The notes beneath the pieces were generated by a model. The model saw only the letters and a list, made by a program, of their open reading frames with translations. It was not told where the DNA came from and ran no database searches. A stretch of 64,000 nucleotides of DNA from Thioploca sp. (lineage in GTDB: Bacteria; Pseudomonadota; Gammaproteobacteria; Beggiatoales; Beggiatoaceae). Below, piece by piece: positions 8,767-18,005 of this stretch. The stretch is taken from contig JAAUSR010000001.1 of NCBI GenBank assembly GCA_012032555.1, forward strand, positions 1 to 64,000, read 5' to 3'. Position numbers and translations under genes: made by a program. How positions within the stretch are numbered: position 1 is the first letter of the stretch; each line of letters starts with the position of its first letter.

Positions 8767-8784
8767 ACACGACTTTGAAGGTTA
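8767..8784 (+). repeat. Left terminal inverted repeat of the insertion sequence
   Basis: ACACGACTTTGAAGGTTA; identical over 18 bp to the reverse complement of the right end. The next outer base differs between the two ends, so this is the likely boundary. Confidence 0.9.
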
Positions 8785-8838
8785 CGCCAATGTAAGATAA
8801 ACTACCGAGCCTGGAAATGTACCGGATAAATTAATGCT

Positions 8839-10182
8839 ATGCTCCCCATTACACAAATACCGGCCTCAATATTGGAAGGACTTCAAGACTACCGAGAGTT
8901 ATTCTGCCGTGACGCCGGGTTTGAACACATCGGTCGTTACCTAACCGGATTGATAGTCAGCCCCAACCAAACGCTGCAAGGTATCCATGATTTGCAGGTC
9001 TGGTGTGACGGTGTACAAGTCAGCAGCCGAGCTATGCACGAGGCGGTATTTGAAGCGGGTTGGCAAAGTGAACAACTGATGCCGCACCATCGGAAGCGCG
9101 TCAGCGTCAACTACCAAGGCAAAGGCCGGCACACGCTCTCGATAGATTGGACCTACGCACACCATCCGCGTGGATTCGAAATTTACGGTGTCAGAAATGG
9201 ATTTGACTATGCCAAAGGCGGTTATGGTCGGTTCCAAACGGTATTGACAGCAACTGTCGCCAATGCCAAACGGCAGGATGGCATTGAAGTGGAAATACAA
9301 CAACCGGCGGAATTACCCAAGGAGAAAGCGTACTTGAAAGCAACGGCGGGACAAGATTACGATAACCGGCAAGCCGCATGTGAACGTCTGTTGGAACTGC
9401 TGCATTACCAAGCACATCGTCAAGCCTATCGTAAAATCACCGAGATAGCCGTTGACGTGGTGCGCCAAATCGAAGACGAAGGACATTTTCCGGATGCCGA
9501 TTATGCTTTTGATAACGGCGTGCTGAGCCTCAATTTGACTCGATTGATAGAAGAGCGCGACAAATATTGGACAAGTGAGTTGGAAGCCTCGCGCCACATT
9601 AATTGGAGAGGTGAGTGGCACCGAATTGATGAAGTTGCCGCTGAATTGAAAGAACAGCATCCACAGAGCTTTCGCCGTATCGAGTATCAAACCCGTGCTG
9701 GCGAAACCACAGTTGGCTGGGGATTTAGCAAAGCCGTACGCCTGAAACGTTACGGCAAAAAACGCATTCTGATTGTGCATCAAGAAGAGGATTTAAGCGA
9801 TAAGCCACGTTTTCTCGTTACCAATGCGCTGCATTGGGAGGCAAAACGCATCCTGACTAGCTGGAGCTATCGTTGGCCAAGCGAGCTTTTTCACGAGTTC
9901 AGCAAGCAGAGCGCCGGTTTTGAGGCGGCTCAGGTACGCAAGAAGGAAGCGGTCAAACGCCACGTCCGATTGAGTTGCGTAGCGCAGACGCTTTTACAAG
10001 ACCTCACGATGCTGGCTTCGACATCTGAAAAGGTTGATTTTGCAGAAGGGCAAGTCACGCAAGGCCAGCGGGTGCGAAAGGTTTGCCGAGAAGTGCTGTC
10101 CGGTGTCCTTGCGTTTGCTCAGCAGGCATTCAATGCGGGTAAAACAACGGCTCAAGTACTGGAAGCACTGATGCCGGCCTAG
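8839..10182 (+). CDS. DDE transposase, IS701/IS4-like
   Basis: A 447-aa transposase. The catalytic triad can be proposed as Asp in LSIDWTYAHHPRG, Asp in YAFDNGVLS and Glu in WPSELFHEFSKQS, with the C-terminal arrangement (YRWPSELFHEFSKQSAGFE then an Arg/Lys-rich helix) of the IS4/IS701 type. The N-terminal part (FEHIGRYLTGLIVSPNQTL) recalls the DDE_5 domain of IS701 elements. It is full length and lies inside an 18-bp inverted repeat pair with 72 bp before and about 10 bp after it. Exact family assignment needs a profile search. No frameshift or stop interrupts it, in contrast to many genes in this window. Confidence 0.85.
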   Translation: MLPITQIPASILEGLQDYRELFCRDAGFEHIGRYLTGLIVSPNQTLQGIHDLQVWCDGVQVSSRAMHEAVFEAGWQSEQLMPHHRKRVSVNYQGKGRHTLSIDWTYAHHPRGFEIYGVRNGFDYAKGGYGRFQTVLTATVANAKRQDGIEVEIQQPAELPKEKAYLKATAGQDYDNRQAACERLLELLHYQAHRQAYRKITEIAVDVVRQIEDEGHFPDADYAFDNGVLSLNLTRLIEERDKYWTSELEASRHINWRGEWHRIDEVAAELKEQHPQSFRRIEYQTRAGETTVGWGFSKAVRLKRYGKKRILIVHQEEDLSDKPRFLVTNALHWEAKRILTSWSYRWPSELFHEFSKQSAGFEAAQVRKKEAVKRHVRLSCVAQTLLQDLTMLASTSEKVDFAEGQVTQGQRVRKVCREVLSGVLAFAQQAFNAGKTTAQVLEALMPA

Positions 10183-10192
10183 AATTTTTAGC

Positions 10193-10210
10193 TAACCTTC
10201 AAAGTCGTGT
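10193..10210 (-). repeat. Right terminal inverted repeat of the insertion sequence
   Basis: Exact inverted copy of 8767-8784; begins 11 bp after the transposase stop codon. Confidence 0.9.
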
Positions 10211-10476
10211 TTCAGGAGTTAAAAGACGTCGGTTTAGTCTATAAAGGCACGTATGTTGAGGTCAAGGATGGTGATTATACACAAACTCCACCACAGGTAT
10301 GTTTTACTGTGATAGGATTTGATCCAGGCAAAAACCAGATAGGTTGGCAATATTCTAATAGTGTACGAGATCCACTTCAGGAAGTATGGCATTGTAAACC
10401 AAATAAAGTAGCATGCACTACTATTGAGGATAAATATCTTATTCCTCCTTGTAGATCAACATCTCCTGATCTGTAG
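10211..10476 (+). pseudogene. 5'-truncated ORF next to the insertion sequence, unknown
   Basis: An open frame runs from inside the right inverted repeat to a stop at 10476, about 88 codons, with VEVKDGDYTQTPPQVCFTVI and a cysteine-containing C-terminal part. The only start codon available near its 5' end is a GTG made by the inverted repeat, and in the same frame the left flank of the element contains a stop immediately before the junction. I therefore read it as the 3' remnant of a gene whose 5' part was lost when the element arrived. Not recognised. Confidence 0.4.
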
Positions 10477-10918
10477 TAAAGTTAAAATGTATTAGCTCTG
10501 TAGCCAAGTAGAGTACAAAAAGCATAGCTTTTCAGATGTATTACAGTTAACGCTTAACGTGTTTTACCTTGCTACGTGCTAACATATTAAATGTCCTTGA
10601 CTTAGTTCATATCGATCGGTTCAATAAACTTAGAACAAAACCTGTACGAAAAACTGTTGAAAAAAATTAAAATTATTAATGATTTATATTGAAAAGCTTG
10701 CTTGGCAACATGGCTTAAATATAGATTTAGTAGATTAAACCAATATAAAGGACGGTTTTCTTCACTATTGTCATTACCAGCAGATGTTTGAACTGTTATT
10801 TAAACACTTACTGAAAACTAAAAGTAACCTGAGTTCGATATAAATAATCCCCCTAGACGGCCGTTCTAGGGCATAAACACCATTATCCGCGTCCCACACA
10901 CAACACCTAGCTATTTAT
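10477..10918. other. Intergenic with a hairpin at 10851-10871
   Basis: No gene seen. CCCTAGACGG (10851-10860) pairs with CCGTTCTAGGG (10861-10871) with a one-base bulge. It lies 48 bp after the stop of the minus-strand ABC gene and could serve as its terminator, although no strong T-run follows. Confidence 0.5.
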
Positions 10919-12124
10919 TTAAACTTGTGCCCAACGACGTGGTAAACTCACTACACCTTGTTCTAAACCACGTTGATGTACTTGGATTTGAGCAATGTTA
11001 GTGGCTTTATCATAAACATGGATAGCATTTTCACAAAGTAAATAAACATCAATCCAGTATTCTCCTTTTAATAAAGCTAATTTGGGAAATTGAACTCTGA
11101 CTTTGGCTTTACCCTGAAGGTTCCGTTCGATGATTAAACCGTCATGTTGGGTACCTGCACTCGTAATAACTCTGCCATCCACTTGGGTTACAAGCAAACC
11201 GATGCTGGGAATTGGTAAATTCAGATCAGAAGTAAAGGCAATGGTTAAGCTTAGTTCACTTTCTAAACTTAAGGCTTCTAGCTGATGTCCGGTAATACCA
11301 TCGATGCTCACTTTAATATCTGTAAAATGCGCTGTTCCTTCTACCGGTTTCATTGGTGAAGGGATTGATGTTGAGGTTGGTAAAAGCGTTTTATTGGCCA
11401 ATGAAATCGCTTCGGTGTAAGCGGAAACGACCCGACTTGGTAAACCATCTTGTTTAACTTGACCCTGTTCCAACCAGATCACGCGGTCGCAGATAGCTTC
11501 AACTTGATAAAGGGCATGAGAGCAAAATAAAATGGTTTTACCCGCTTGCTTAAACTGCATAATCCGATTAAAAGACCGGCGAGCAAACGCACCATCACCA
11601 ACTGATAATGCTTCATCTATGATAAGAATATCTGGCTCAATACAGGTGGCTACTGAAAAAGCTAACCGCACAAACATGCCGGAGGAGTAGGTCTTAACTG
11701 GCTGATCCATAAAGTTAGCAATACCGGAGAAATCCACAATCCGGTCATAAAGATGATTAATTTCCGCTAAGGAAAGTCCCATCATAGTACCGCTTAAATA
11801 GACATTTTCGCGTCCGGTCATTTCCGGGTGAAAACCACCGCCTAACTCAAGTAAAGCCGCAACACGACCGCTGACTTCACATCGTCCACCTCGATCGGGT
11901 CGTAACGTTCCGGCAATCAATTTTAATAAAGTACTTTTACCCGCACCATTATCACCAATAATACCAACGACTTGGCCATAATAAATCGTTAAATCCAGTG
12001 GATGTAAAGCGATAAACGACTGATGACGGGTACGATAAGCAATTAGTTCCAATAACCGATCAACCCCATGGGTATAATGAGTATACGTTTTACTTACTTG
12101 GTGTAACTGAATAACATTCATCAC
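10919..12124 (-). CDS. Polysaccharide-export ABC ATPase with Wzt-type C-terminal domain
   Basis: A 401-aa ATPase of the O-antigen/teichoic acid exporter group (Wzt, RfbB, TagH). The nucleotide-binding domain occupies ~1-240: Walker A GDNGAGKST near residue 57, signature YSSGM, Walker B ILIIDEALSVGD, H-loop FCSHALYQ. Residues ~255-395 form a beta-rich domain like the Wzt C-terminal domain that recognises the modified end of the glycan. Members normally work with a Wzm-type permease to move lipid-linked polysaccharide across the inner membrane. No permease or glycosyltransferase genes lie nearby, so the partner must be elsewhere. Confidence 0.85.
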   Translation of the reverse strand: MMNVIQLHQVSKTYTHYTHGVDRLLELIAYRTRHQSFIALHPLDLTIYYGQVVGIIGDNGAGKSTLLKLIAGTLRPDRGGRCEVSGRVAALLELGGGFHPEMTGRENVYLSGTMMGLSLAEINHLYDRIVDFSGIANFMDQPVKTYSSGMFVRLAFSVATCIEPDILIIDEALSVGDGAFARRSFNRIMQFKQAGKTILFCSHALYQVEAICDRVIWLEQGQVKQDGLPSRVVSAYTEAISLANKTLLPTSTSIPSPMKPVEGTAHFTDIKVSIDGITGHQLEALSLESELSLTIAFTSDLNLPIPSIGLLVTQVDGRVITSAGTQHDGLIIERNLQGKAKVRVQFPKLALLKGEYWIDVYLLCENAIHVYDKATNIAQIQVHQRGLEQGVVSLPRRWAQV

Positions 12125-12176
12125 TATTTAAAGCGTAGTATTAGAAATAACGATTATAATTTCCAGTTACTGATTA

Positions 12177-13196
12177 CTATTCCCATATTTTAATCGTAGT
12201 ATCTTCACTACCGGACACTAATTCACTCCCATCTGGTTTAAAAGCAACTGACATGATATGTCCCCAATGTCCTTCTAAAGTACGAAGCAATCTACCGGTA
12301 GCAACGTCCCAAATTCTGAGGGTTTTGTCTAAACTACCCGAAGCCAAAAGTTTACCGTCGGGATTGAAAGCGACTGACATCACCGCAGAACGATGTCCTT
12401 TAAGGGTACGAATTCGCTTACCGGTATTAACATCCCACAGCCGGATAGTTCGATCCAAACTACCTGATGCCAGTATTTTTCCATCAGGGCTAAAGGCAAC
12501 GGAATTAAGCCAACCTTTATGTCCTTTTAAGGTACGAAGTACCTTACCCGTTTCAACATCCCACAATTTGATTTCTTTATCCCAACTGGCTGAAGCGAGT
12601 GTACTCCCATTTGGACTGAAAACTATTGAGGGGACATTACGTCTATGGCCAACAAGAACTCGTAAATTTTTCCGGGTTTTAACATCCCAAAGATTAATTT
12701 TTCTGTCCCAACTGGCTGACGCCAGAATTTGTCCATCGGGACTAAACGCCAGTGCAGTTACCGAATTATCATGTCCATGTAAAGAATCCAATTTTTTGCC
12801 GCTACTTACCTCCCACAAATTAATGACTTTATCTTCACCACCTGATGCCAAAAGTTCACCATCTGGACTAAAAGCGACTGAAGTAACCCAAAAATTATGG
12901 GCTTTTAAGGTACGAATTTCTTCACCAGTATCTACTTTCCACAATTTTAGCGATTCATCTTCACTTCCTGATGCTAAAATTTTACCATCTGGGCTAAAAG
13001 CAACCGAGGTGACATTGCGTTTATGCCCAAGCAAAGTACGAACTATTTTACTGGGTAAATTATCAACCAACCCGCTTGGAACCGTTGTTTTAGGTATCTC
13101 TGATTCAGCCCTTACCGGTGGTCCAACTAAACATAAATACAGAGTCAACGCAATAAAGTACATTATAACCAAGTAAGATTTGACACTCATATCCAT
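12177..13196 (-). CDS. Secreted seven-bladed WD40 repeat protein
   Basis: A 339-aa protein with an N-terminal hydrophobic export signal (residues ~5-30, IMYFIALTLYLCLVGPPVRA) followed by seven regular 42-residue WD40 repeats, each of the form H-x5-SVAFSPDG-x-LASGS-D-x-I-x-LWDV-TG. The protein ends exactly at the last IWE, so the seven blades make one complete beta-propeller with nothing appended. WD40 propellers are binding platforms; no enzyme domain is present. Free-standing WD40 proteins are common in cyanobacteria and giant sulfur bacteria but their partners are usually unknown. The regular 126-bp coding repeat also creates a long open frame on the opposite strand, which I regard as an artefact. 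Confidence 0.85.
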   Translation of the reverse strand: MDMSVKSYLVIMYFIALTLYLCLVGPPVRAESEIPKTTVPSGLVDNLPSKIVRTLLGHKRNVTSVAFSPDGKILASGSEDESLKLWKVDTGEEIRTLKAHNFWVTSVAFSPDGELLASGGEDKVINLWEVSSGKKLDSLHGHDNSVTALAFSPDGQILASASWDRKINLWDVKTRKNLRVLVGHRRNVPSIVFSPNGSTLASASWDKEIKLWDVETGKVLRTLKGHKGWLNSVAFSPDGKILASGSLDRTIRLWDVNTGKRIRTLKGHRSAVMSVAFNPDGKLLASGSLDKTLRIWDVATGRLLRTLEGHWGHIMSVAFKPDGSELVSGSEDTTIKIWE

Positions 13197-13490
13197 AATA
13201 AATTCCTCATTTTTTTAACAAAATTTTAAATAGGTCTAATGCTATTTAATCTGATCTATTTCAAGCGTTTTTTATCCTACTACAACCGTTATTGCACCAT
13301 CAAAACAACGAGATTCATAATTATCATCGCTTCATGCGTTCGTTTATAGCTGATGAGCCGTTTTATTTGAACCAAAATAGGTTAATAGTAAATCAATAAG
13401 AATACCAGCTTGGTTCATTTCAGCAAATAAACAAAAAATAATTCAACGTATTTCAGTGCAGTTTAATTCTTCTGATATCGAAGTAAATAG

Positions 13491-14270
13491 TTAAGGTACT
13501 TTTTCTTTTCCCATCGCTGGAATATCAGCCTTACCCGCTAATACTTCGGCAACATGATACACCTTTATAGAACTCGCTAAACGTTTTAGGTAACCGGCGA
13601 TATTTAATAAACATCCCATATCTCCTGCCAACACGACTTGCGCCCCTGTTGCTTGGATATGAGCAACTTTATCTGCTAAAAGACGTGCTGAAATAGGAGA
13701 ATATTTCACACAAAATGTTCCTCCAAATCCACAACATTCTTGGGTTGTTTTCATTTCAATTAGCGTTAATCCTGAGATGCTGTTTAATAATTGTCGCGGT
13801 TGCATTTGGATACCTAATTCACGTAATCCACTACAGGAATCATGATAAGTAACCTTTTGTTCAAAGCAAGTATTTACTTGAGTCATTCCTTGTACTTCTG
13901 TTAGAAAACTGACTAACTCATAACAACGGTCAGCAAAGTTCTGAGCCTTGGCTTGCCAATAGGGTTCCTGAGTAAATAGTTCTAGATAGTGTCGTTTAAG
14001 CATACCAATACAAGATCCTGAAGGTGCGACGATATAATCATAACTCTCAAATTCGCTTATCAGTTGTTGAGCTAGTAAACGACTATTGTTAATATCACCA
14101 TTGTTATAAGCAATTTGACCACAACAAGTTTGCCTAATAGGTACCTCAACATGGCAGCCACAATGTTCTAGTAATTTAAGCGCAGAGAAACCCACGTTAG
14201 GACGAAATAGATCCACTAAACAAGTAATGAACAATCCAATTTGGGGAACATTAGTAGTTTTGCTCGACAT
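13491..14270 (-). CDS. lutA: LutA/YkgE-type (Fe-S)-binding oxidoreductase subunit
   Basis: A 259-aa protein with two CCG cysteine-rich domains: TCCGQIAYNNGD in the first half and ECCGFGGTFCVKYSP in the second. This is the architecture of LutA/YkgE, one of three proteins (LutABC) of the L-lactate oxidation complex, and is related to GlpC and heterodisulfide reductase subunits. The partner genes lutB and lutC are not adjacent, so the physiological substrate is uncertain. Length fits the family. Soluble, no signal peptide. Confidence 0.8.
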   Translation of the reverse strand: MSSKTTNVPQIGLFITCLVDLFRPNVGFSALKLLEHCGCHVEVPIRQTCCGQIAYNNGDINNSRLLAQQLISEFESYDYIVAPSGSCIGMLKRHYLELFTQEPYWQAKAQNFADRCYELVSFLTEVQGMTQVNTCFEQKVTYHDSCSGLRELGIQMQPRQLLNSISGLTLIEMKTTQECCGFGGTFCVKYSPISARLLADKVAHIQATGAQVVLAGDMGCLLNIAGYLKRLASSIKVYHVAEVLAGKADIPAMGKEKVP

Positions 14271-14981
14271 GAAAATTCATTTTACTCTTATTTTAAATTT
14301 AAACACGCCTTGAGATAGGGTTGATAAAATTATAAAAATTATAAATTATCTCTAATGAGGAGACACTATAAACTTTAAGCGTATAACGATGGTATATTGC
14401 CTCAATAAATAGAAATATTTCTATATTAATGGGTTGTGTTACTTTTTCTGTTGATATATCGTTTGGTTGAAAAGTGGGTAAGGCACGTTAGTTATACCCC
14501 AATAAACATCAGAACAAATGTCGGTTATCAAGCCATTACCAACCGGTGTAGCGGAATAGGATTCCCACCCTGTAGAACGGAACTATTCTTGGAGGTAACT
14601 GAATATGACTGAGTGCGGAAATCCTTTTCCACTATTTCGGGTAACCAAGTCATACTTCTCTGGAATCGGTAAGAATTTGCTAATCTACGCCGGCCTGTTA
14701 CAATCAAAGTATTGATGAGCGTTTATTATGAATAACCAGATATTCTGTAAAGTGAGCAACTTCGCTTAACCACCCAGTAGAACACCTTATTAGTTGAGGT
14801 ATTCTCGATAAATCGCTGCGGAATCCAGGATTTTTCTAAAGCCAGGATAAAATGAAGCGAAGTAAAATTTAAGAATTAAATCACTCGATTTCTGGATGTT
14901 ACCACGCTTCATTCGAACCACTTACCATTAGTTCGCTCAATTTAAAAATAGCAGAAAAAATGGGTTAAAAAGAGATATTTT
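14271..14981. other. 711-bp stretch without a recognisable gene
   Basis: No open frame of coding character. Between 14820 and 14900 there are inverted fragments around AATCCAGGAT and TTTCTGGATG resembling a worn dispersed repeat. I looked for signatures of RNase P RNA, tmRNA, 6S and SRP RNA and recognised none. Confidence 0.4.
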
Positions 14982-15683
14982 TTAATGAGTTGAATTCAAC
15001 TGTAACCACATTTTTAATAGATAACCAATTAAGTCAGCCATATATTGAAGCAACTCCGTGCCCATACCCGCATGAAAACGTGAAATTTCCTGGCTACCCA
15101 TAGCCAATACCCCTTGTGGCTTAGGTTTTCCTAATGGCAACAAAACTGCAGAAGCAATGTTGTTATTCGGAAACAGATATTCAAGTCGTTCAGTGGTCAG
15201 TTGTCCACAAAAAGGCGTATTGTTAGCTAACAAATTTTCAAATAAAGCGAATACTTGAGCATCATATTCCTTGAATTCATCTCGTAACTGACCACTCGGT
15301 AATTCAAACCACTTCACTGCCACCGCTTGGGTATTAAATTCATTTGCTAAAGTGGTGTACAGGACATGAAAAAATTCATCTATCCCAGTGGCACTAGCTA
15401 AAGCCGCAATTAAACGTTGAATACGCCAATTCAGTTGTTCGTTTTCTTGAGCAATACTGACCAACTTATCCAATTGGCGTTGTAATTGTTGATTTTCTCC
15501 ACGTAATACCGCCAGTTGCCGTTCTATCAATGAAATGGCTGAACCGGTGATATGTGGAATCTTCATGGTCGCCAACAAACTCTCGTGGTGAGTAAAAAAC
15601 TCGGGATGTTGTTGTAAATAGTGTGCTACCGATTCTTCAGAGAGTCCGTCATAAGGCGGCCAGTTTTTAGGTGATATATTCAT
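14982..15683 (-). CDS. DUF484 family protein
   Basis: A 233-aa DUF484 protein. The N-terminal signature SEESVAHYLQQHPEFFTHHESLL is typical, followed by a coiled-coil stretch (~45-80) and a GAF-like domain (~85-225). In many gammaproteobacteria this gene sits between dapF and xerC and is of unknown biochemical function. The start codon overlaps the dapF stop by 4 bp, so the two are translationally coupled. No xerC follows here. Confidence 0.9.
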   Translation of the reverse strand: MNISPKNWPPYDGLSEESVAHYLQQHPEFFTHHESLLATMKIPHITGSAISLIERQLAVLRGENQQLQRQLDKLVSIAQENEQLNWRIQRLIAALASATGIDEFFHVLYTTLANEFNTQAVAVKWFELPSGQLRDEFKEYDAQVFALFENLLANNTPFCGQLTTERLEYLFPNNNIASAVLLPLGKPKPQGVLAMGSQEISRFHAGMGTELLQYMADLIGYLLKMWLQLNSTH

Positions 15684-16513
15684 AATTCAATGGTACCTTC
15701 AAATACATGAACAGCCGGACCGGTCATCAATACAGCCGCATTTTCCTCACCAGCCCACTGAATTTGCAAATTTCCACCAGGTAAATTGACTGTTACTATA
15801 CTATCCAAACGTTTTAGCCGCTGACCAACCACCACCGCTGCACAAGCGCCGGTACCACAAGCCAGGGTTTCACCAACACCCCGTTCATACACCCGCAATT
15901 TAATATTTGAATTGTCAATAATTTGCATAAAGCTAACGTTGGCATGTTGTGGAAAGCGATGATGCAAAGACAGCTTTACTCCTACTGTTTCTACCGGTGC
16001 GGTTTCTATTGAGTCAACTAATAATACAGCATGAGGGTTACCCAGCGATACCGCTCCAATCTTATATAAGTCCGTTCCGATCATAATCGGGTATTGTAAT
16101 TCGACTTCATCAGCATTAAAGGGGATATCAACTGGGTTCAAACGTGGGACTCCCATATTAACAGTAATATCCCCATTAGCTTCGATTTGCGGGCAAATTA
16201 GACCGGCGTGTGTTTCGATGACTAAATTACTTTTGTCAGTTAAACCTTTATCGACAACAAAACGGGCAAAACAGCGGGCACCATTACCACATTGTTGGAC
16301 TTCTTCGCCATTGGCATTAAAAATCCGATACCTGAAATCAATGCCAGGCTTGTGGCTGGCTTCTACAAATAACAATTGATCACATCCTATCCCAAAGCGA
16401 CGATTCGCTATAAAACGTATTTGTTCTGGAGTTAAGGATATGGAGTTAGAAATATTATCAAAGATGATAAAGTCATTACCCAGCCCTTGCATTTTAGTAA
16501 AAGCAATTTGCAT
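15680..16513 (-). CDS. dapF: Diaminopimelate epimerase
   Basis: Converts LL-diaminopimelate to the meso form for lysine and peptidoglycan synthesis; cytoplasmic. The two catalytic cysteines are in QQCGNGARCFARF and LACGTGACAA. I chose the ATG at 16513 (277 aa; MQIAFTKMQGLGNDF) because it matches the family start and has AGGGA upstream; the open frame extends 17 codons further but that part is not conserved. Followed by DUF484 with a 4-bp overlap, the usual gammaproteobacterial pairing. Confidence 0.95.
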   Translation of the reverse strand: MQIAFTKMQGLGNDFIIFDNISNSISLTPEQIRFIANRRFGIGCDQLLFVEASHKPGIDFRYRIFNANGEEVQQCGNGARCFARFVVDKGLTDKSNLVIETHAGLICPQIEANGDITVNMGVPRLNPVDIPFNADEVELQYPIMIGTDLYKIGAVSLGNPHAVLLVDSIETAPVETVGVKLSLHHRFPQHANVSFMQIIDNSNIKLRVYERGVGETLACGTGACAAVVVGQRLKRLDSIVTVNLPGGNLQIQWAGEENAAVLMTGPAVHVFEGTIEL

Positions 16514-17262
16514 ATTAAGAGTCCCTTTTTTAGCGAGAGGAAAGCCATTATTTTTTACATACAATGTAATTATTTTATTTTTATTATAACTAACTCTATA
16601 AAAATCGAGTATGTTTAAATTAAAGAAAAGAATACCCGTATGTTGGCAGAGTAATTTAGAAAGAGGAAATAACCCGGATAGACTTACTTTAAACGGGATA
16701 CGTTGCTATCTTGCTAATCTAAGGAGATGAGATATTGATACATATTACTATAATAAAAATAATGGTCTTATTTTCATAACGATTCAGTTTTACTATCCAT
16801 AACCTCAAAATGATGTCAAGATAACTGTTGAATTATAGCACCCGACTATACCGATGACCGAGTAGTCAATCAACCTGGAAAAATTGATCGAAACGCAAGA
16901 AAGATAGTCTGATTAAGAAAGTTATGGGCGTGCATCTTATTAGAAGCCCACTTGTATCGAGGAAATGGAAAGTCTAAAAAAGAAGGATAGCAATAACAGC
17001 GGTAAGATGCTGTTAAGAGACGGTTTGGGGAGAAAACACCTGACCAATAGCAGTAGCTTAAGCCCTAAAAGCGGTAAAAATCCGAGCGGTCAAGCGCGGT
17101 ATGAAGATCATACGCTGCAACCGAATCACCGGTTTGCAGCGGAGTGTTATTATGTTCACTGGTAAGGCTTGTGGACTGTTATGCTTACCCGTTGCAAGAT
17201 TTATTTAAAGCAGGGCTGCCTAACTCATTTACGGTAGACAAGGAACATCTTAAGCCACTATT
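16514..17262. other. About 750 bp without a recognised gene, containing a denser GC patch
   Basis: The 16920-17220 part is less AT-rich than its surroundings and has several short inverted matches, for example CAGCGGTAAGATGCTG and CGCTGCAAACCGGTG-like segments. A plus-strand frame of 66 codons starts at 16965 but has no family resemblance and no ribosome-binding site. A plus-strand frame ending at 17265 reads QDLFKAGLPNSFTVDKEHLK. It could be a structured RNA or the eroded end of a mobile element. No call is made. Confidence 0.35.
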
Positions 17263-18004
17263 TTAGTCTGTTGTCAAGTAACCCCATTTTTTAATCATGG
17301 CACGAGCTATCGGTTCTTGTAGAAAAACCATGAATGCTTTAGCGGCGTTATTTTTCTTCCCCGTTTTTAATAATACTGCTCCTTGTTCGATTGGAACATA
17401 CCAGTTTTGTGGTACCTGCCAATAAGAACCACTCCCTGGATATTGAGATAGTGCAATAAAACCCAATTCCGCACCACCGGTTACCACAAATTGGTAAGTT
17501 TGAGTGATATTCTCTCCTTGTACTATTCTACTTTGCAGAGCCCCCATACCCCTAGTTTTTCATTACCTGCTTGGCAGCTGTACCATAGGGTGCAGTTTTA
17601 GGATTGGCTATCGCTAAATGTTGAAATTGACCAGTACTAAGAATTTTACCTTCCTTATCAACTAAATGAGCTTGTTTACTCCATAACACTAGTTTTCCGA
17701 TGGCATAGGTAAACAAGCTATCCGCTACAGCTTCACCTTCAGTTACTAATTTTTCTGGACGTTCTCGGTCAGCAGATAGTAAAATTTCATAAGGCGCACC
17801 ATTTTTAATTTGGGAATACAATTGACCGCTAGAACCGGAACTAACAATGACAGTATGTTTAGAAATCTTTTCAAATTCTTGTTTGAGTTGCTCCAGCGGT
17901 TTAGTAAAATTAGCGGCTACAGCGACATGGACTTCCGTTGCCGGAGAGGATAAGCTTATTATCCAAGTTACCATGAGACCTACCCAAAAACGACAATTCA
18001 TCAA
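17263..18004 (-). pseudogene. modA: Molybdate-binding protein ModA, frameshifted
   Basis: Periplasmic molybdate-binding component of the ModABC transporter. The first frame (18004-17552) carries the signal peptide and the N-terminal lobe (AVAANFTKPLEQL, SSGSSGQLYSQI, TAPYGTAAKQVMK); the second (to 17263) carries the C-terminal lobe (IVQGENITQTYQFVVTGGAE, LGFIALSQ). At 17556-17560 the coding strand has five A after ATG; six would join the frames into KKLGVWGALQ, the normal family sequence. So a single base appears lost. It follows modE by one base. No modB or modC follows, so either the transporter is elsewhere or the locus is decaying. Confidence 0.85.
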
Positions 18005-18005
18005 G

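Larger units (their letters stand above)
8767..10210 (+). mobile_element. Insertion sequence with 18-bp perfect terminal inverted repeats
   Basis: ACACGACTTTGAAGGTTA at 8767-8784 is the exact reverse complement of 10193-10210, enclosing a single full-length DDE transposase gene. Total 1444 bp. The element is clearly richer in GC than its surroundings, which suggests a recent arrival. I could not find a target-site duplication: the flanks ...CTTTAAT and TTCAGG... do not match. Intact repeats and an unbroken transposase suggest the element may still be active. Confidence 0.9.

Noticed and set aside
9313-9783. 156-codon frame antisense to the transposase
   Set aside because: Shadow of a long GC-richer gene; composition of translated product looks random.
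12253-13176. 307-codon open frame antisense to the WD40 gene
   Set aside because: It mirrors the 126-bp WD40 coding repeat; the regular repeat keeps the complementary frame open. No start signal or protein family.
16965-17165. 66-codon plus-strand frame
   Set aside because: Low-complexity product without homology signs and with no Shine-Dalgarno sequence; left as part of an unassigned patch.
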